Source: Monarcha castaneiventris obscurior (taxonomy: Eukaryota > Chordata > Aves > Passeriformes > Monarchidae). Taken from it: 64,000 nt of DNA. This document shows, piece after piece, positions 1 through 11,768 of this stretch (the first letter of the stretch is position 1; every line of letters starts with the position of its first letter). The stretch covers positions 15,908,501-15,972,500 of the forward strand of contig JAMPIT010000484.1 in NCBI GenBank assembly GCA_026261815.1. The letters are read 5' to 3'. The translations under genes and the position numbers were made by a program. The notes beneath the pieces were generated by a model, which worked only from the letters and a program-made list of their open reading frames with translations, did no database searches and was not told the DNA's origin.

Positions 1-1780
1 TCTCCTCCTCAAATCCACTGCACATAAAATGGGTTAATAAAGCCTTCTGAGCTGCATTAGAATCTATTCTGATTAAAGACTCTCTCCAGCTGCAGGAGCA
101 TTTCCATGCATTTAGCACAGCTGAGTTGTATAGAAAAAATTACAGAAAATAGGCAGCAAGAAAGTCTCAGTACCAGAAAACACCTCAAATTTCTAAAGTC
201 ACATTAACAGTTGAGAAGACTCCCCATTTCATTTCCTGTAGATCAAATTTTTACATCTTTACTCAGTCCTAATACAACTTGAACCCATTGAATGAACAAA
301 GATGTGAGAGGCAAAGCTCTTAAGGTCTTGTAAAATGTTCCACGGTCAAAATAAGAAATGACTCTTTGTTTCAGAAAGACTTGGACAAAAGTGATGCTTT
401 AAATAATTGAAATGCAGCTGTAGTTAACAAATGGTTTGCTGCAACATTATATGTTAAGGTCACAAATGGAAATGGACTCTCTCTGACCACTTACATGCCA
501 TTAAATACCCAAAGAGCATGAAATTAAATAAAATTTATTTTAAGCACTGTTTCCAAATTTCACTGGAAGTACTGAAATGAGGAAAACTCCTTGCCACAAT
601 CAGCTTCTGCTTTCTGTCCTCTCATTCAAACTAGTTTTAGTTTTTTTTATAACATGGCATTCATGAACTGCTCATGCATATAAAGCTCCTACAGATTTCA
701 GCATAAGAGCAATCTACAACATTTTAAATGAGGGTCCCCATACATTTTATTACAGCATCAGAGCTAATCAGATGACATTCTGTCCCAAACCAGGAAAATA
801 TTATTTAGATGTTCCAATAAAAGAAAAACCCTACACTTAATCATGCATAAGAACATGTATGTGTACAGAATATTACATAGTTTAATTTGCAGCAGAAGTA
901 AAAAGGAAATTATCTCAGATGACTCTGTTCCTTTGCTTTCGCCCAAATTGTGATTGGCAATACATCTACTAGAGCTCTCAATTTTGAAGTAAGTTTCTTC
1001 AAATTAAACTCTCCATATATAAACCAACTACTGACTGATTTATATACACATTATAGCCTTTCCAAGATGATGTCAGACAGAACAAGCGAGGAACTTTGAC
1101 ATGACCTTATGAACGTCAAGTGAAATGTTCTGGAAAGAAGATGGACATAAAATGGGTGGAATTTGGCGTTTCAGAAATGACTCCGCAGCAATGCTGACAC
1201 CCCCACTGCACACCAGGGTCTGGCACCTGCCCGGAGAAACACCCAGTTACCACAGCATCACAAAAAACCACTGGGAATTTCATCACTGTTTTCAGCTAGA
1301 ACTGAATGAGGTCATTTAAGACAAAAACGTGGGAGCAATTATACATGACCTGTGCGAGTTAAAAAATGATGATAAAGGTCTGCCTTGGGAGTATGGAGGT
1401 GTTTTCTCTGGTTCCTACACCTCACACATTCCTGTGCTGCAGCCCGTCCCTGAAGCATCTCATTTTAACACAAACGCTTACAGTACTCGAAGAAAAATTG
1501 ATCTCCATCACTCAGAGCAGAGCATGGACAGGGGGAGCCCCGGCTGACACCCAGAATGACCCGGTGAAGGCCTCCAACTTCGGGCACACCAGCTAAGGCT
1601 GAGGTCTCTGAGGTGAGGTCGCTGAGGTGACGGCAGTGACCACAGAGCCACGGGCCTCGGCCCCGTTAAAAAACAACATCCGTGGCTGCTAAGCCACTAA
1701 AGAACATTTTAACCAAAAGCCCAGTAAAGGGCTGAGGACACCTGAGCGCTGGTTCCCGTCCGGAAGGGGTTTACTCCGAG
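1..1780. other. upstream flanking sequence, no gene supported
   Basis: AT-rich single-copy-looking sequence up to about 1.5 kb, then rising GC toward the promoter. Open frames here are short, overlap on both strands and resemble no family I know. Around 1604-1640 there is a small degenerate repeat of a GCTGAGGT-like unit. In human the gene upstream of PRKCD is RFT1, but I see no RFT1 coding sequence here. Distal regulatory elements may be present; none can be named from sequence alone. Confidence 0.6.
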
Positions 1781-2141
1781 CTCCAAGCCCTCCAAGCCAG
1801 GCGCTTCCCCGTGTCCGGGTGACGAGCGGACCAAAACCTCCCAAACCCCCAGCAGGCCGAGAGCCCCCTCCCTCAGCACGGCACCGAGCCCAGGTGCGGA
1901 GCGCTGCCTCGGGCGGGCCCAGCGCGGGGCTCCCGCTGAGGGCTGGGCGCTCCTACAGGGGGCCGCCGCCACGGGAGAGGGGAGGAGGGACAGCACGGAG
2001 GAGAAAGAACCGCGGGGAGCCCGGGCAGGGGCAGCCAGCACCTCCCTCAGCACCTCCGGGGCGGGGCAGCGGCAGGAGGAGCCGCGGCGGCAGGAGCAGG
2101 TGAGCGTGGCCGCAGCTGCGCCCGGGGGCGGAGCGGAGCGC

Positions 2142-2169
2142 GGGGCGGGGAGCGCCGGGCCGGGCCGGG
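2142..2169 (+). other. G-quadruplex motif in the PRKCD promoter
   Basis: G runs of 4, 4, 3, 3 and 3 with loops of 1, 6, 2 and 2 bases, overlapping the GC boxes just upstream of exon 1. Such motifs are common in CpG-island promoters. Confidence 0.6.
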
Positions 2170-2210
2170 CCGTGCCGGGCACACACTGCTCCTCCCGCCC
2201 CTCCGCCCGC

Positions 2211-2296
2211 ACTCCTTCGCTCTCGCTCGCTCTCTCTCCCGGGACAGCGCCCGAAACTCGGCGGCGGCCGCGGCACCCGACGGCTCCTCGGACGCG
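2211..2296 (+). other. PRKCD non-coding exon 1 (5' UTR); start approximate
   Basis: The 3' border is a consensus donor, GCG|GTGAGT, with GT at 2297-2298. There is no ATG between 2100 and 2296, as expected for a 5' UTR exon, and mammalian PRKCD also begins with non-coding sequence. The 5' end is a guess at the pyrimidine-rich initiator-like tract after the GC boxes; transcription could start anywhere from about 2100 to 2240. A second good donor, CAG|GTGAGC with GT at 2100-2101, could end an alternative first exon starting further upstream. Joining to exon 2 at 36837 is inferred from gene structure. Confidence 0.5.
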
Positions 2297-4740
2297 GTGA
2301 GTGCCCGTACCTGCCCCCGGCGCGGCGCCGCCGCCGCCCGGCAGTTCCTGCCCCGCCTGGGGTGAAGGAGGAAGCGAGACGGGCTCCGGCTCCCTCCGGC
2401 CCGCCCGGCTTCCGTGGGGCGCCCGGCGGGCAGGGCGAGAGGGAGGGAGATTGAGAGTCCCCGGGGCTCAGCCCGCTGTGCCCCGTGTGCCCCCGGGCAG
2501 CGCCTCGGCGCCGGGATGGGGCGGGAGGCGGCGGGGCTCTGCCCCCGGCCCCGGGGCTGCCTCCTCCGGAGCCTCCATGTTGGGCTGCGGGCAGGGGGCT
2601 GCGGACCCGGCCCGCCCAGAGCTCCCCTCAGCTGCCGGGGACGCGGGCGGCTCCTGCGGTGCGGGGCAAGCGCGACCTGGAGCGGGGCAAGCCCGCGGGG
2701 CTGCGGGAGGGAGAGCGCCGTGCCCCGTGCGAGGCGGCAGCGAGATCCCCGCCGTCCGTCCCTGACAGAAACATGGAGTTTCCTCCCGGCACAAATGCCA
2801 ACTTTGATGCCACCAACTTTTTTTCCCCACCCAGCCGGCCCGGTTCTCTCTCTCAGTCTCCGTGCCACAGTGAGTTCGAGGAGATGAAATGCACAGTCTT
2901 TTAAATGGTCAGGTTTCTAGCTGAATGGCGACAGACAGTAAGAAATGAAGGAGCAGGAATGCCTGATGCTTTTGTGTACGTACATGCCAGGCGTGCATCT
3001 ATTAAAAAACAGTTTTCAGTTCATCGCTAGAGAATTCCCCGTTTGCATTAGGGCATGAAATATTAAAATAATTGGATTACAGCGTTCTGTGGTTACATCT
3101 GACATCTGTTTACTTGCGGGCCCTGGCTGTTGCACCACTTCACTTCTAGATTGTCCAAGTAGCACAGAGCAGAGTGTAGATCTGGACCTAGGAGCTCTTG
3201 CAGAATGTGCAAGGATGATATTGCCCTGTATCCCATCCATTGGTGTGTCCGAGGAGAGAACTGACTCTGCAGAGCAGATGGGTGTGGGAGAATCAGTTCT
3301 GGTGCTAGATCTTTACCTAGTTTTAGAGACTCACTTAAAGCCTGAACTGCAATATTTAGTACCTCTACAAATAATCAGTGTCAAAATCCTTGATCCGCTT
3401 GGGGTGTGTTTAGTTCCTTTTAAATCTTTTTTACTCCTGGGCTTGTATAGTCAATAGTCTATTAACAATGTAATAGCAAATAAATTCTTCAGCTTTCCAT
3501 CTCTCCAATGCCGTGCTAATCAAATAGGAAGCTATAACCAAGCATAACCAGCATAGATTTCTGAGCAAGAACACTATGAAGAAGTGCTTCTTAAGTGGTT
3601 AAGCAATAATTCATAGGCATTTTCTTAAGGGTATATGCAGGATTTCCTGTTTATTTTAGTTCCTGAAAATGGCTATGTTAAAAAATGAGCTGTTTGTCTT
3701 TGGACTGATAGATTTCAGTCACCCCAAGGCGCTCCTGTGGGAACCTGCAAATACTGAGGAGAAAAGCAAGCATAAGGCTGCAAAACATAGGTTTAGATTG
3801 ATTTTTTTAATGTTTCTCATCCTCACCTTGGGTTTCATAATAAAATACAGGTGTGTGCTTTAATTTAAGAAATTATTAAATGCTGGCATTTTCAGTTTCT
3901 TTGAGCCACATAGTTTTACTATGTTTTTTAAAATTGAATGTGTCAAAGTTCTATAGATGAATGATTTTCAGAATAAAGCACATTACTTTTGGAACTTCCA
4001 CAGCTGAAAAATTGAAACGTGCAATTTCGCTGTACTGCTAAACACAAAAGAACTTAGGGGCAGCACAAAAGAATTAAGATTTGGGAATCCTTTGAGATTT
4101 TCATCTCATAATTCTGATTTAGGTATGAAGGAATTGCTGCCACTCAGTGGCTGATACAAACATACAGAAAAATATATTCAGTTACACAGATGTGATGTCT
4201 GTGTGGGTAATGAGAAAGTCATAAGGTGATTCTGCTCAGGCAATATGTGTGAGATAATTGGTCTGGAAGATGCTCGTATTGTTCTCACCAGAAAAGAGCT
4301 CGTTGTTAATTTTTTTGCCATTTTGCCATTCATTAATTATAACCCACCTTTTCATTAGACATAATTTTACAGTAGGGTCATATTTTTCTAATTGACTGGA
4401 CCAGTGAAATAGCATCATAATTTTTACTTTTTGATCACATTGTATAGATGACAAGATACTCTGTACAGAAGGAATTATTTAGAAACTTTCTAAACTAAAA
4501 AACTTAAAGATTTTTCTAGGTATTTTTCTTAAAAAGAAATCTTTGGAAGAATCTCTCAAAGAGAGCTTGGCTATTTGATGCTATACAGATCAAGGAAATA
4601 ACAATAAGTCTTGGAAAGATGCCACCTATTATTAAAGTAACTGATTTCCTGGCAAAGGCTTAGAAGCTTTCAGGCCTCTGAGTTTATTTAGATGTCTAAA
4701 AGCCACAGTCATTACAATTAAAGTCCATTCAGATTAAGTC

Positions 4741-4881
4741 CCATCCCTGGAAGTGTTCAAGGCCAGGCTGAATGGGACTTTGAGCAAGCTGCTCTAGTGG
4801 AAGGTGTCCCTGCCCATAGCAGGGGGGTGGAACTGGATGATTTTTAAGGTTCCTACCGACCTAAACCCGCCCATGATTCTG
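4741..4881 (+). mobile_element. CR1 retrotransposon 3' fragment
   Basis: The text CCATCCCTGGAAGTGTTCAA through GGTGTCCCTGCCCATAGCAG to a terminal CATGATTCT matches the 3' end of avian CR1 elements in sense orientation. It is 5'-truncated, as CR1 copies usually are, and diverged. Confidence 0.9.
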
Positions 4882-6990
4882 CTGAGTACTTCAGGGCCTA
4901 ATAGTGTAAATAAAAACAACCCATCCTTGTTCCCATTTGAAGGGCTTCACTGCCGCCCTGCCTCTGTGCAGGGGCACAAATCTGCACTCTGCCCATCCAT
5001 AGCTGCTGCTCCCAAAAAGAGGAGCCCCTTCCTCTCCTCTGCCTCCCCAGCTGTGACTGGAGGTGGGACTGTGGCAGGCGTGGATGTGCCACAGCTCACT
5101 CAGTGCAGCTGATCTGATCTGCAGGGAGCTGCAGTGGCACAAGCCCCAGTGTGGCCTGTGCAGTGTAAACACTTCACAGGTGTTGGCCAGCACTGAGGTA
5201 TGTGCCTGGATCGTGGTCACTGACACAGGTATTTCAGTTCCCCACAGCTAACTCAGGTGTGTCTCGTCCTGATGCAGTCCCAGGGCATTGTGTGCCTGAA
5301 GTCCACCATACCCTTCATAGCATTTACAAAGTCTATACTTAACCTACTGCAACAGGAATGGAGGAAAAAAGGAATAGGCTGGGGACTGAACTGTTGCAGA
5401 TGAGTCAGAGCTGAATGTGAAAGATGACAAGAAGGGATTTACCAGTGGAGTCTGGGGGCTGGCTGACTTCATTAGGAGCCAAATTCCTCTGTTAATCATC
5501 CACTGATGAGAAAGATTATGTGACTTTTTACTCTGGGGTTATCCTTGCAGCTTCTCCGTTCTGCTAACCAGGTTCTGTCCAAAAGCTGCCTAAAAACACC
5601 AAAATAGTTTGTGTTCCAGTAGTTTTTTAGCTGCTGCTTCGTGACAAAACTTGTCATCTTTCTCTGAGCCTTCCTTTACCTGTGTGATCTGAGAGCAGAA
5701 TTTGTTTCTGTAGTGCTCCATGTGGAGCCAAAGGACAAGGAGCAAGAATAAGGAAAGGGGGAAATCTGCACCCATTCAGAGCCATTTGGGTAGCACATTA
5801 AAAGTAATCATTCTGCATCCGCTCGGCTGCACTTTGCAAAGATGCAATTAACAGAAATGAGCCTGGGAGAGCTCTTTACAGCCTTGGTAAAATAATGCTG
5901 AAGTGGCCTGTGTTGTGTTCTCATTTCAAAGGCAGTTGTTTCTACCCAAAAGAGCTCTTACATTTTCTTAAAGAGGTATTGCCTCCCCGAGCCAGAGCTA
6001 CCCCGACAGGGTTTTATGGTGTTTGAGTACTTTAGCAGAAGTCTGCTCCATTGGAAGCAATGTACTGCCTCTAACTCTGCAGGACCACCTAGGTTATCCT
6101 CACAGCCTGGAAGCTGCAGAGCTGTGCTGCTCCTGTACCAGAGACACCAGGATAGGTAGAGAAATGAGGGATCTGGCACACAGGAGTACTGGGAACTGCA
6201 CAAATCTGACCTTGGCAAGAGTCATGCAGGATTTATTTCTGGTCTGCTCTAGACCAGACTCTTGTTTTTACAGGTAATGTTGCTACAGAGGATGGAAAGC
6301 TGACGTGTATATCTGTGTGTTTCAAATATTTTCTGTTGGCTTTTCTTTCTTTTGATTAAAATTTATGCAAGTGGAATGTTATGTCTGCCTTTTGGTGACA
6401 GCAAGGCGCCCTGACATCCATGAAGTAAGTTATGTTTTGAACCTGTTGCTTTTTTCTGATTGACAATAGAGCTGGCAGTTTCTGACTAAAAGATGGAAGT
6501 GATGCAGCACAGATTTATATCAATAGCTGCAAATCCAAGAGGCAGGCCATAAAATAAATTCTTTACAAATACTGCTCAAGCCAAGAAATTGCATAAAACC
6601 ACAGAACGCTTTTTATGGTATCCTCTTACTGAAATTAATGTGTTTTCTGGTAATTGCTTTGCCATTGAGTGCAGTGCTCTATCTGGAAAAGTTTATTTAA
6701 GGATACTTAAGCATAGTTGGTATTCATATGATAATAATCACCATCTATAAAGTCTGGGAATGACTATCACAGACAACTTCATGGAACTGATCCACGTTAA
6801 GCTTTTAGCCTTGTATGATACTTGCCTGACTGCTAAGGGAGGAGGGTGTGTGCTTGCCATCTCCTCCCATTTAATCAGCCAACTATCAAACTTAAAAAAA
6901 AAAAAGGCAGCAGTACCTCTCTATGCCTCAAAACGAGATTATTTTGAATTCCAAGGTACTACCTGCTTTTGAGAACAAAGCAGATGTGTA

Positions 6991-7056
6991 ATGTATATAC
7001 ATATTATATACATATATACATATATACATATATACATATATACATATATACATATG
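6991..7056. repeat. TATACA-type microsatellite
   Basis: About 65 bases of near-perfect alternating TATACA/TATATACA units, with an irregular first two repeats. It is the longest simple repeat in the window and likely polymorphic between individuals. A 12-base A run lies just upstream at 6894-6905. Confidence 0.95.
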
Positions 7057-10000
7057 CTATTCTTATACTTTTGCTTAGAGCTGTGAGCAGGCTGTGGTCT
7101 TGGCTGAGATGGAACCAAGTGGTTTCACTTTTACCCGTTGGGGGTGGGAGTGGAGCCAGGATAGCTCCCTGGAGACTGGATAATAGGTCAGGGTATCACT
7201 GCTCTGGCACCGTGCATCTGTTAGTGGGGGTGCCCCTCTTTTCTGAAGAAGGGCATGTGGGCTGATGTCCTTTCCACACCACAGGGCTCAGAGGAGTTAT
7301 CTGAATTAGTATCTTGTTTCTCACCTTGTGGATGGCTGAGAATCTCTAAAATGTCATGTACGTTTGCGCATGAGTGGCTTTGATTTGCATTTTGTTTAGG
7401 CTTTTGCAGTCTCATAAATGATTTAGGTATTTATAGACTTGTTTTAATCCTGGCTGCCTGCTATTGATACAGCACATCTTGAAACATACACCTTAAATCT
7501 AAATTTCAGCTCATTTTTCCCCACCCCTGAGCCATGAAGTAATTCATGCTACTGATCTGGAGCTGGAAGCCCAGACCTGTGTTGGTTTAGCCCTGTTGTT
7601 TATTTTGTGATAAATTTGTAATGATGAGATGACAAAGAGAAAACTCTATGGCTGTTCAGCACTCAAGTGTTGAGCTACTTTCTGAATGTTTGATTTTATC
7701 TACTTCTATCCCCGTCAACACCTATTTAACAGAGATTTAATAAAATCCTTGTTTGTTTACTTGACTCCATCATTTTCTCTGGTTTCTTGAGGAAATGCAG
7801 TTTAAGCTTTGCCGTGGCTTTTCTGCCAAAGGAACTCTTGAAATCTGAGTGCTTGTCAGAACCACTTTGTTCCTTGTCATTTCAAAGATAGTTAATTTTC
7901 TTCGGTGTGTTGAATGTATCAAGGAAGAAGGATTTTTGGTTGTGATACCAGACTTTTCTTTCTGATAGTAAAGCTTTTAGGGTTTTTTTAACTTATAGAC
8001 AGATATTTTTTTAAGATTTAGATGCTTGAACATATAGATAGATATTTGAAAAGATGATCAAAACTGTCTTAACAGCCAAACTCAAGGTTAAGTTTGGCTT
8101 CTGAAGTCTGCCTTGTGTGGGAAATTCTGAGTACAAAGGTAGCTAAGCAATTGCTAACACATTGTTTGATGTCTGAACTGTGCTTTTCTAGGAGACTGTA
8201 TCTGATTCTTGCTTGAACAAAAGGAGAATCTTGTATTTCTTTCTTAAAACAAACAGTCCCTCCCTTTCAAAAAGTCCTGTGTGCACAAGTTTGGTAGGAA
8301 GATATGGTCCAGCCAGTAACAAGCAGTGTTCGTTGTATGCTTTCAACTTGTATTCTCATGGAAAATTAAGATGAATAGACATAGTGCAATAACATTGAAA
8401 GACTGTCATGTTTGAAATATGACACTGACTGCCCTGTACGTTTTATCTCAAGGTATTTATGATAGGTTTTGGAATGCCTCTTGGTGACTGCATTTTGCTG
8501 GTGTGACTTTGTGTTTTGTATCTCACTGATTTCATTAGGGCCTGTTGAGAAACTATTTCACTTGCTAAGGAACATGGTTGTTTGTCAGAATATTTTACTG
8601 AAAAACTCTTGTGAAAGCAGGATTTATTCTCACCTATTTAAAAGAAATACTTAAATATTTCTGTAAGAATGAGCACAGATGGCTGTCTTACATCAAGCAG
8701 GTGCAGATTCTATAATTTTGATAACGAACTCTGTTTAACTAGATCTGAAACCCTTAGTCATACAAGTATCTCTGCAGGTGAAGGAGTAGATTTGACTCTA
8801 GATGCTTTCAGTATCGATGGGCTTGGGGTTTTTTTTGAAGACTTTTTTTAACAGTCTGGTTCCTGCACTTGCTGATCACTGATGATTACATTTCTTCACA
8901 TCCAGTGTGCTGGTCTGTAATGCCGTGCTCATGCTGAGCTGTGAATTGCTCAACAAGGGTTCAGCTGTTTCCTTAAGTGTCTGATGACTGGCCTTTGCTG
9001 AACTCAGATATTCTCACTAATGACTTGGGGGTGCTGATTGCCAAATCTCCACAGCAGATTAGTGTGTCAGGGAGTTGGGAGCACTCTCAGGTTACATTTG
9101 CTTACATTCCTCAGGAGCTGACAGCTGCGACTTCTGTTTGACAGGTTTACCTAAGAAGCACCATCCCAGGGGCAAGAGCTTCTTGGTATGGACCTTTGCC
9201 AGGTTACTTAAGGGCTAAACTTCATCCAGTTTTGCCATGGAATGAATGCAGTGAGGCATTGGCACTGGAACATGTGTTCTCCCATTCTCTCAGGTGAAAA
9301 GGAGATGCCAACATCCTCAGCTACCTCATTCCTCCAAACCTAGCACAAGACTTAGGGAAGGACAGGTTAAACCAGGGGTCAGTAGACAACATTTGCCTAG
9401 AAAAAGTCGTGTTGGGGAACTAGAGAGCAGAAGATAAAGCTTGAAGCAGTGTTACAACTTTGGCAGGTATCATGGCCCCAGCTCTGCCCAGTGAAAGAAG
9501 CATCTCTTGTCATGCAAGTCCAGGGAAGTCACTGCACTGGGGATTCCTCACCTTTACAATAACAGAAGAGAATTTTCATGAGGGAATATTGCCAGGTATT
9601 TCTTCCTGGTGGATTTGGTTTTTTTTCATTAAAGGCCATTTGAAGAGAGATGTTATTTGGACCAATGATTTATAGGTCTCTCTGTTAATCCTCACCATTC
9701 TCGTATTAGGTTCTTAAGCCTTTTTTTTCCTTTCTCCAGTGTCCTTCAACCCTTACAGCGAGGGAATCTGCAATCAATTTGTACTTCTCAGCCTATCTAT
9801 GTTCTGTTGCATATACACCTTAGAATATCTTAACTATCAAAGGTTCTTTGGAATCTGATTCTCCCCATTTATTTGGTCTCATTTCACCAGAGGCTGGTTT
9901 TTCTCTCCAGGGTGTATCTGTCTCATTCCCTCAATAGTCTCAGCTGTGATTTTTGCCTTCCCTGGCTGAGCCTGGGTCCGGGTTCCCCAGGGCTGCCTGT

Positions 10001-11752
10001 GCAGAGCAGTCAGTTCCAGAGAAGGGTGGGGTTTGTGGCACATGTGCAGCGTGCAATGTTAAACTGCTGTCACTGCGCCTGGAGTGCAGGCTGGGTGTGC
10101 AGGTACCTCACACTGCTGACCTCGGGAAGTGCTGTAGGTGTACATAGGGGTTTATTTTGTCTGAAGTTAGAACAAGTTTTGTCCAAAGTGACCGAGAATG
10201 CTCTGTTGCAGCCTGTATGGGTTTTTCTCAGCAAGCCTTTCCATGTGGCTCTATTTCTGAAAAGATGAAGTTGTTGGATCTGCACCACAGACACCCCACG
10301 TACAGGGAAAGTGGAAATGCTGAAACTGCCATTTAGGCAAGGAAGTTGGTTGATTTCTGCTGTAAGGCAAGATCAGGTGGGAAGGAGAAGTACCAGGAGT
10401 GTAGAGATGGACCTGGAGCGTGGCAGGGGCAGCCCAGAGTGATGAGAAATGCCAGGCTCTGCCATGCTGCTCACCCGTGCCACACCCTGTGCTGCCAGTC
10501 CTGCACCTGCTCCATCCTTGGGAACTCCTCCCCAAAACTTCTGTGATACCATCCAAATGCTCTCACCAGGGCCAGGGTGGGGAGAGGAAGTGGAGCTCTG
10601 GTTTGTTGCTGTATCCTGGTTTTTGTTTCAGTTTAATTTGCAAGCTTGCTGATTTCTAGCAGTGCCGCTAAGATTTTTCAAGGCTACCCCAGGGTTTTAA
10701 TGTAATCTGTCTGATTGATTTTCTGACCTATTTTGGGTCTTGCAATTTGGAATTAATGTTGCTTTCCTTTTCCAGTGGGTGGCAGTTGAAGCAAAGAGAA
10801 ATGTTTATTTGCTTGAAAGTTTATATAGATATGGATTTAAGGAGAAGAAGCCAAAACAGGCCAATCATTCATTGTCTGTCCTTATGTTGAATTCTGTTCT
10901 TTTTGTCTTGCATCTTGTAGCTGGAGAAAAGAACAAAAACCTCTTGTGACCAAAATCCGCTTTTAGTTTTAATCTCCTACTTTTTGTGTGTTGTTCTGTA
11001 CTCATTTCCTTATTCTCTTACCAGTTAATAACTGTGAACCCAATCTTTCCATCTCTAGAGCTCTGCGTTGCATAAGCCTCCTTTCAAAACTTTGAAACTT
11101 CTTGCAGCAAAGTGTTCACCTTCCCAGAACTGGAATTTGATTTTGAATGTGACATGTAGTAGCATTTCTTTCTCCTTTTAAAAAGCACGTCTTGACAAGG
11201 AGTCTTTAATACTGAATATTTGAAATTTAATATGTATTTTAACTCTAGTATCTGTCCTCACGGTGCCAAATTGTGACTGAAAATTACTTTCATGCAGGTT
11301 TCTTGTATGGAGTTAGTGCACATCTTATTCACAGCTGAGTTCAAGCAGATGTTGTTAAAATAAGCGGTACTTGGAATGTAGTGTGCTAGCTAAAGTGCAC
11401 ATTAGTGCATTTAGTAAACAGTTCTGAGTAAAACATTAGTATGTGTTTATGGGAATATAAATATATTTTAATGTATAAAATACTGCAGTTCTAAGTACAG
11501 TAGAAATTAGGTGAAATCTATTCTTTAAAATTGTAAGAAGCATCTGTATCAGTGCTGAAACCAAATGTGAGGTTGGTAATTATTGTTGGATCAAGGAGCA
11601 GAATTTCATGTACTTTAAGAAGAATCAAATTTCTTTTTTTTTCCAAAATATTAAAACAGTGAAAGGACTTTTCCAGGACTTCCCAATGCTTTATTTTGTG
11701 GGTAAATACTTAATATAGCATAAAAAGCAGGGGAAGTCTTTTATTTGAGTGA

Positions 11753-11768
11753 TTTTTTTTTTTTTTTT
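11753..11768. repeat. 16-base T run
   Basis: A simple homopolymer in intron 1. Confidence 0.9.

Larger units (their letters stand above)
1800..2770. promoter_or_regulatory. CpG island promoter of PRKCD
   Basis: A sharp block of GC-rich, CpG-dense sequence in an otherwise AT-rich window. Sp1/KLF-type GC boxes are visible at 2058-2067, 2125-2131 and 2141-2150, with reverse-orientation CCGCCC boxes at 2195-2209, followed by a CT-rich tract at 2211-2240. No TATA box is placed near a likely start site, which fits a dispersed CpG-island promoter. Its position just 5' of a strong splice donor, upstream of the PRKCD coding exons on the same strand, makes it the likely PRKCD promoter. Long open frames on both strands here reflect low stop-codon frequency in GC-rich DNA and are not proposed as genes. 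Confidence 0.8.

Noticed and set aside
2047..2868. 273-codon minus-strand open frame across the CpG island (possible divergent gene)
   Set aside because: Arg/Pro/Ala-rich translation is typical of GC-rich DNA lacking stop codons; overlapping long frames occur on both strands. No conserved domain.
2485..2904. Plus-strand open frame ending in a less GC-biased stretch (MEFPPGTNANFD...)
   Set aside because: It is downstream of the exon 1 donor, the N-terminus does not fit PKC-delta, and no donor continues it in frame.
4804..5112. Open frame containing GGWNWMIF, shared with one near 29.4 kb
   Set aside because: Both are translations of CR1 3' UTR sequence, not genes.
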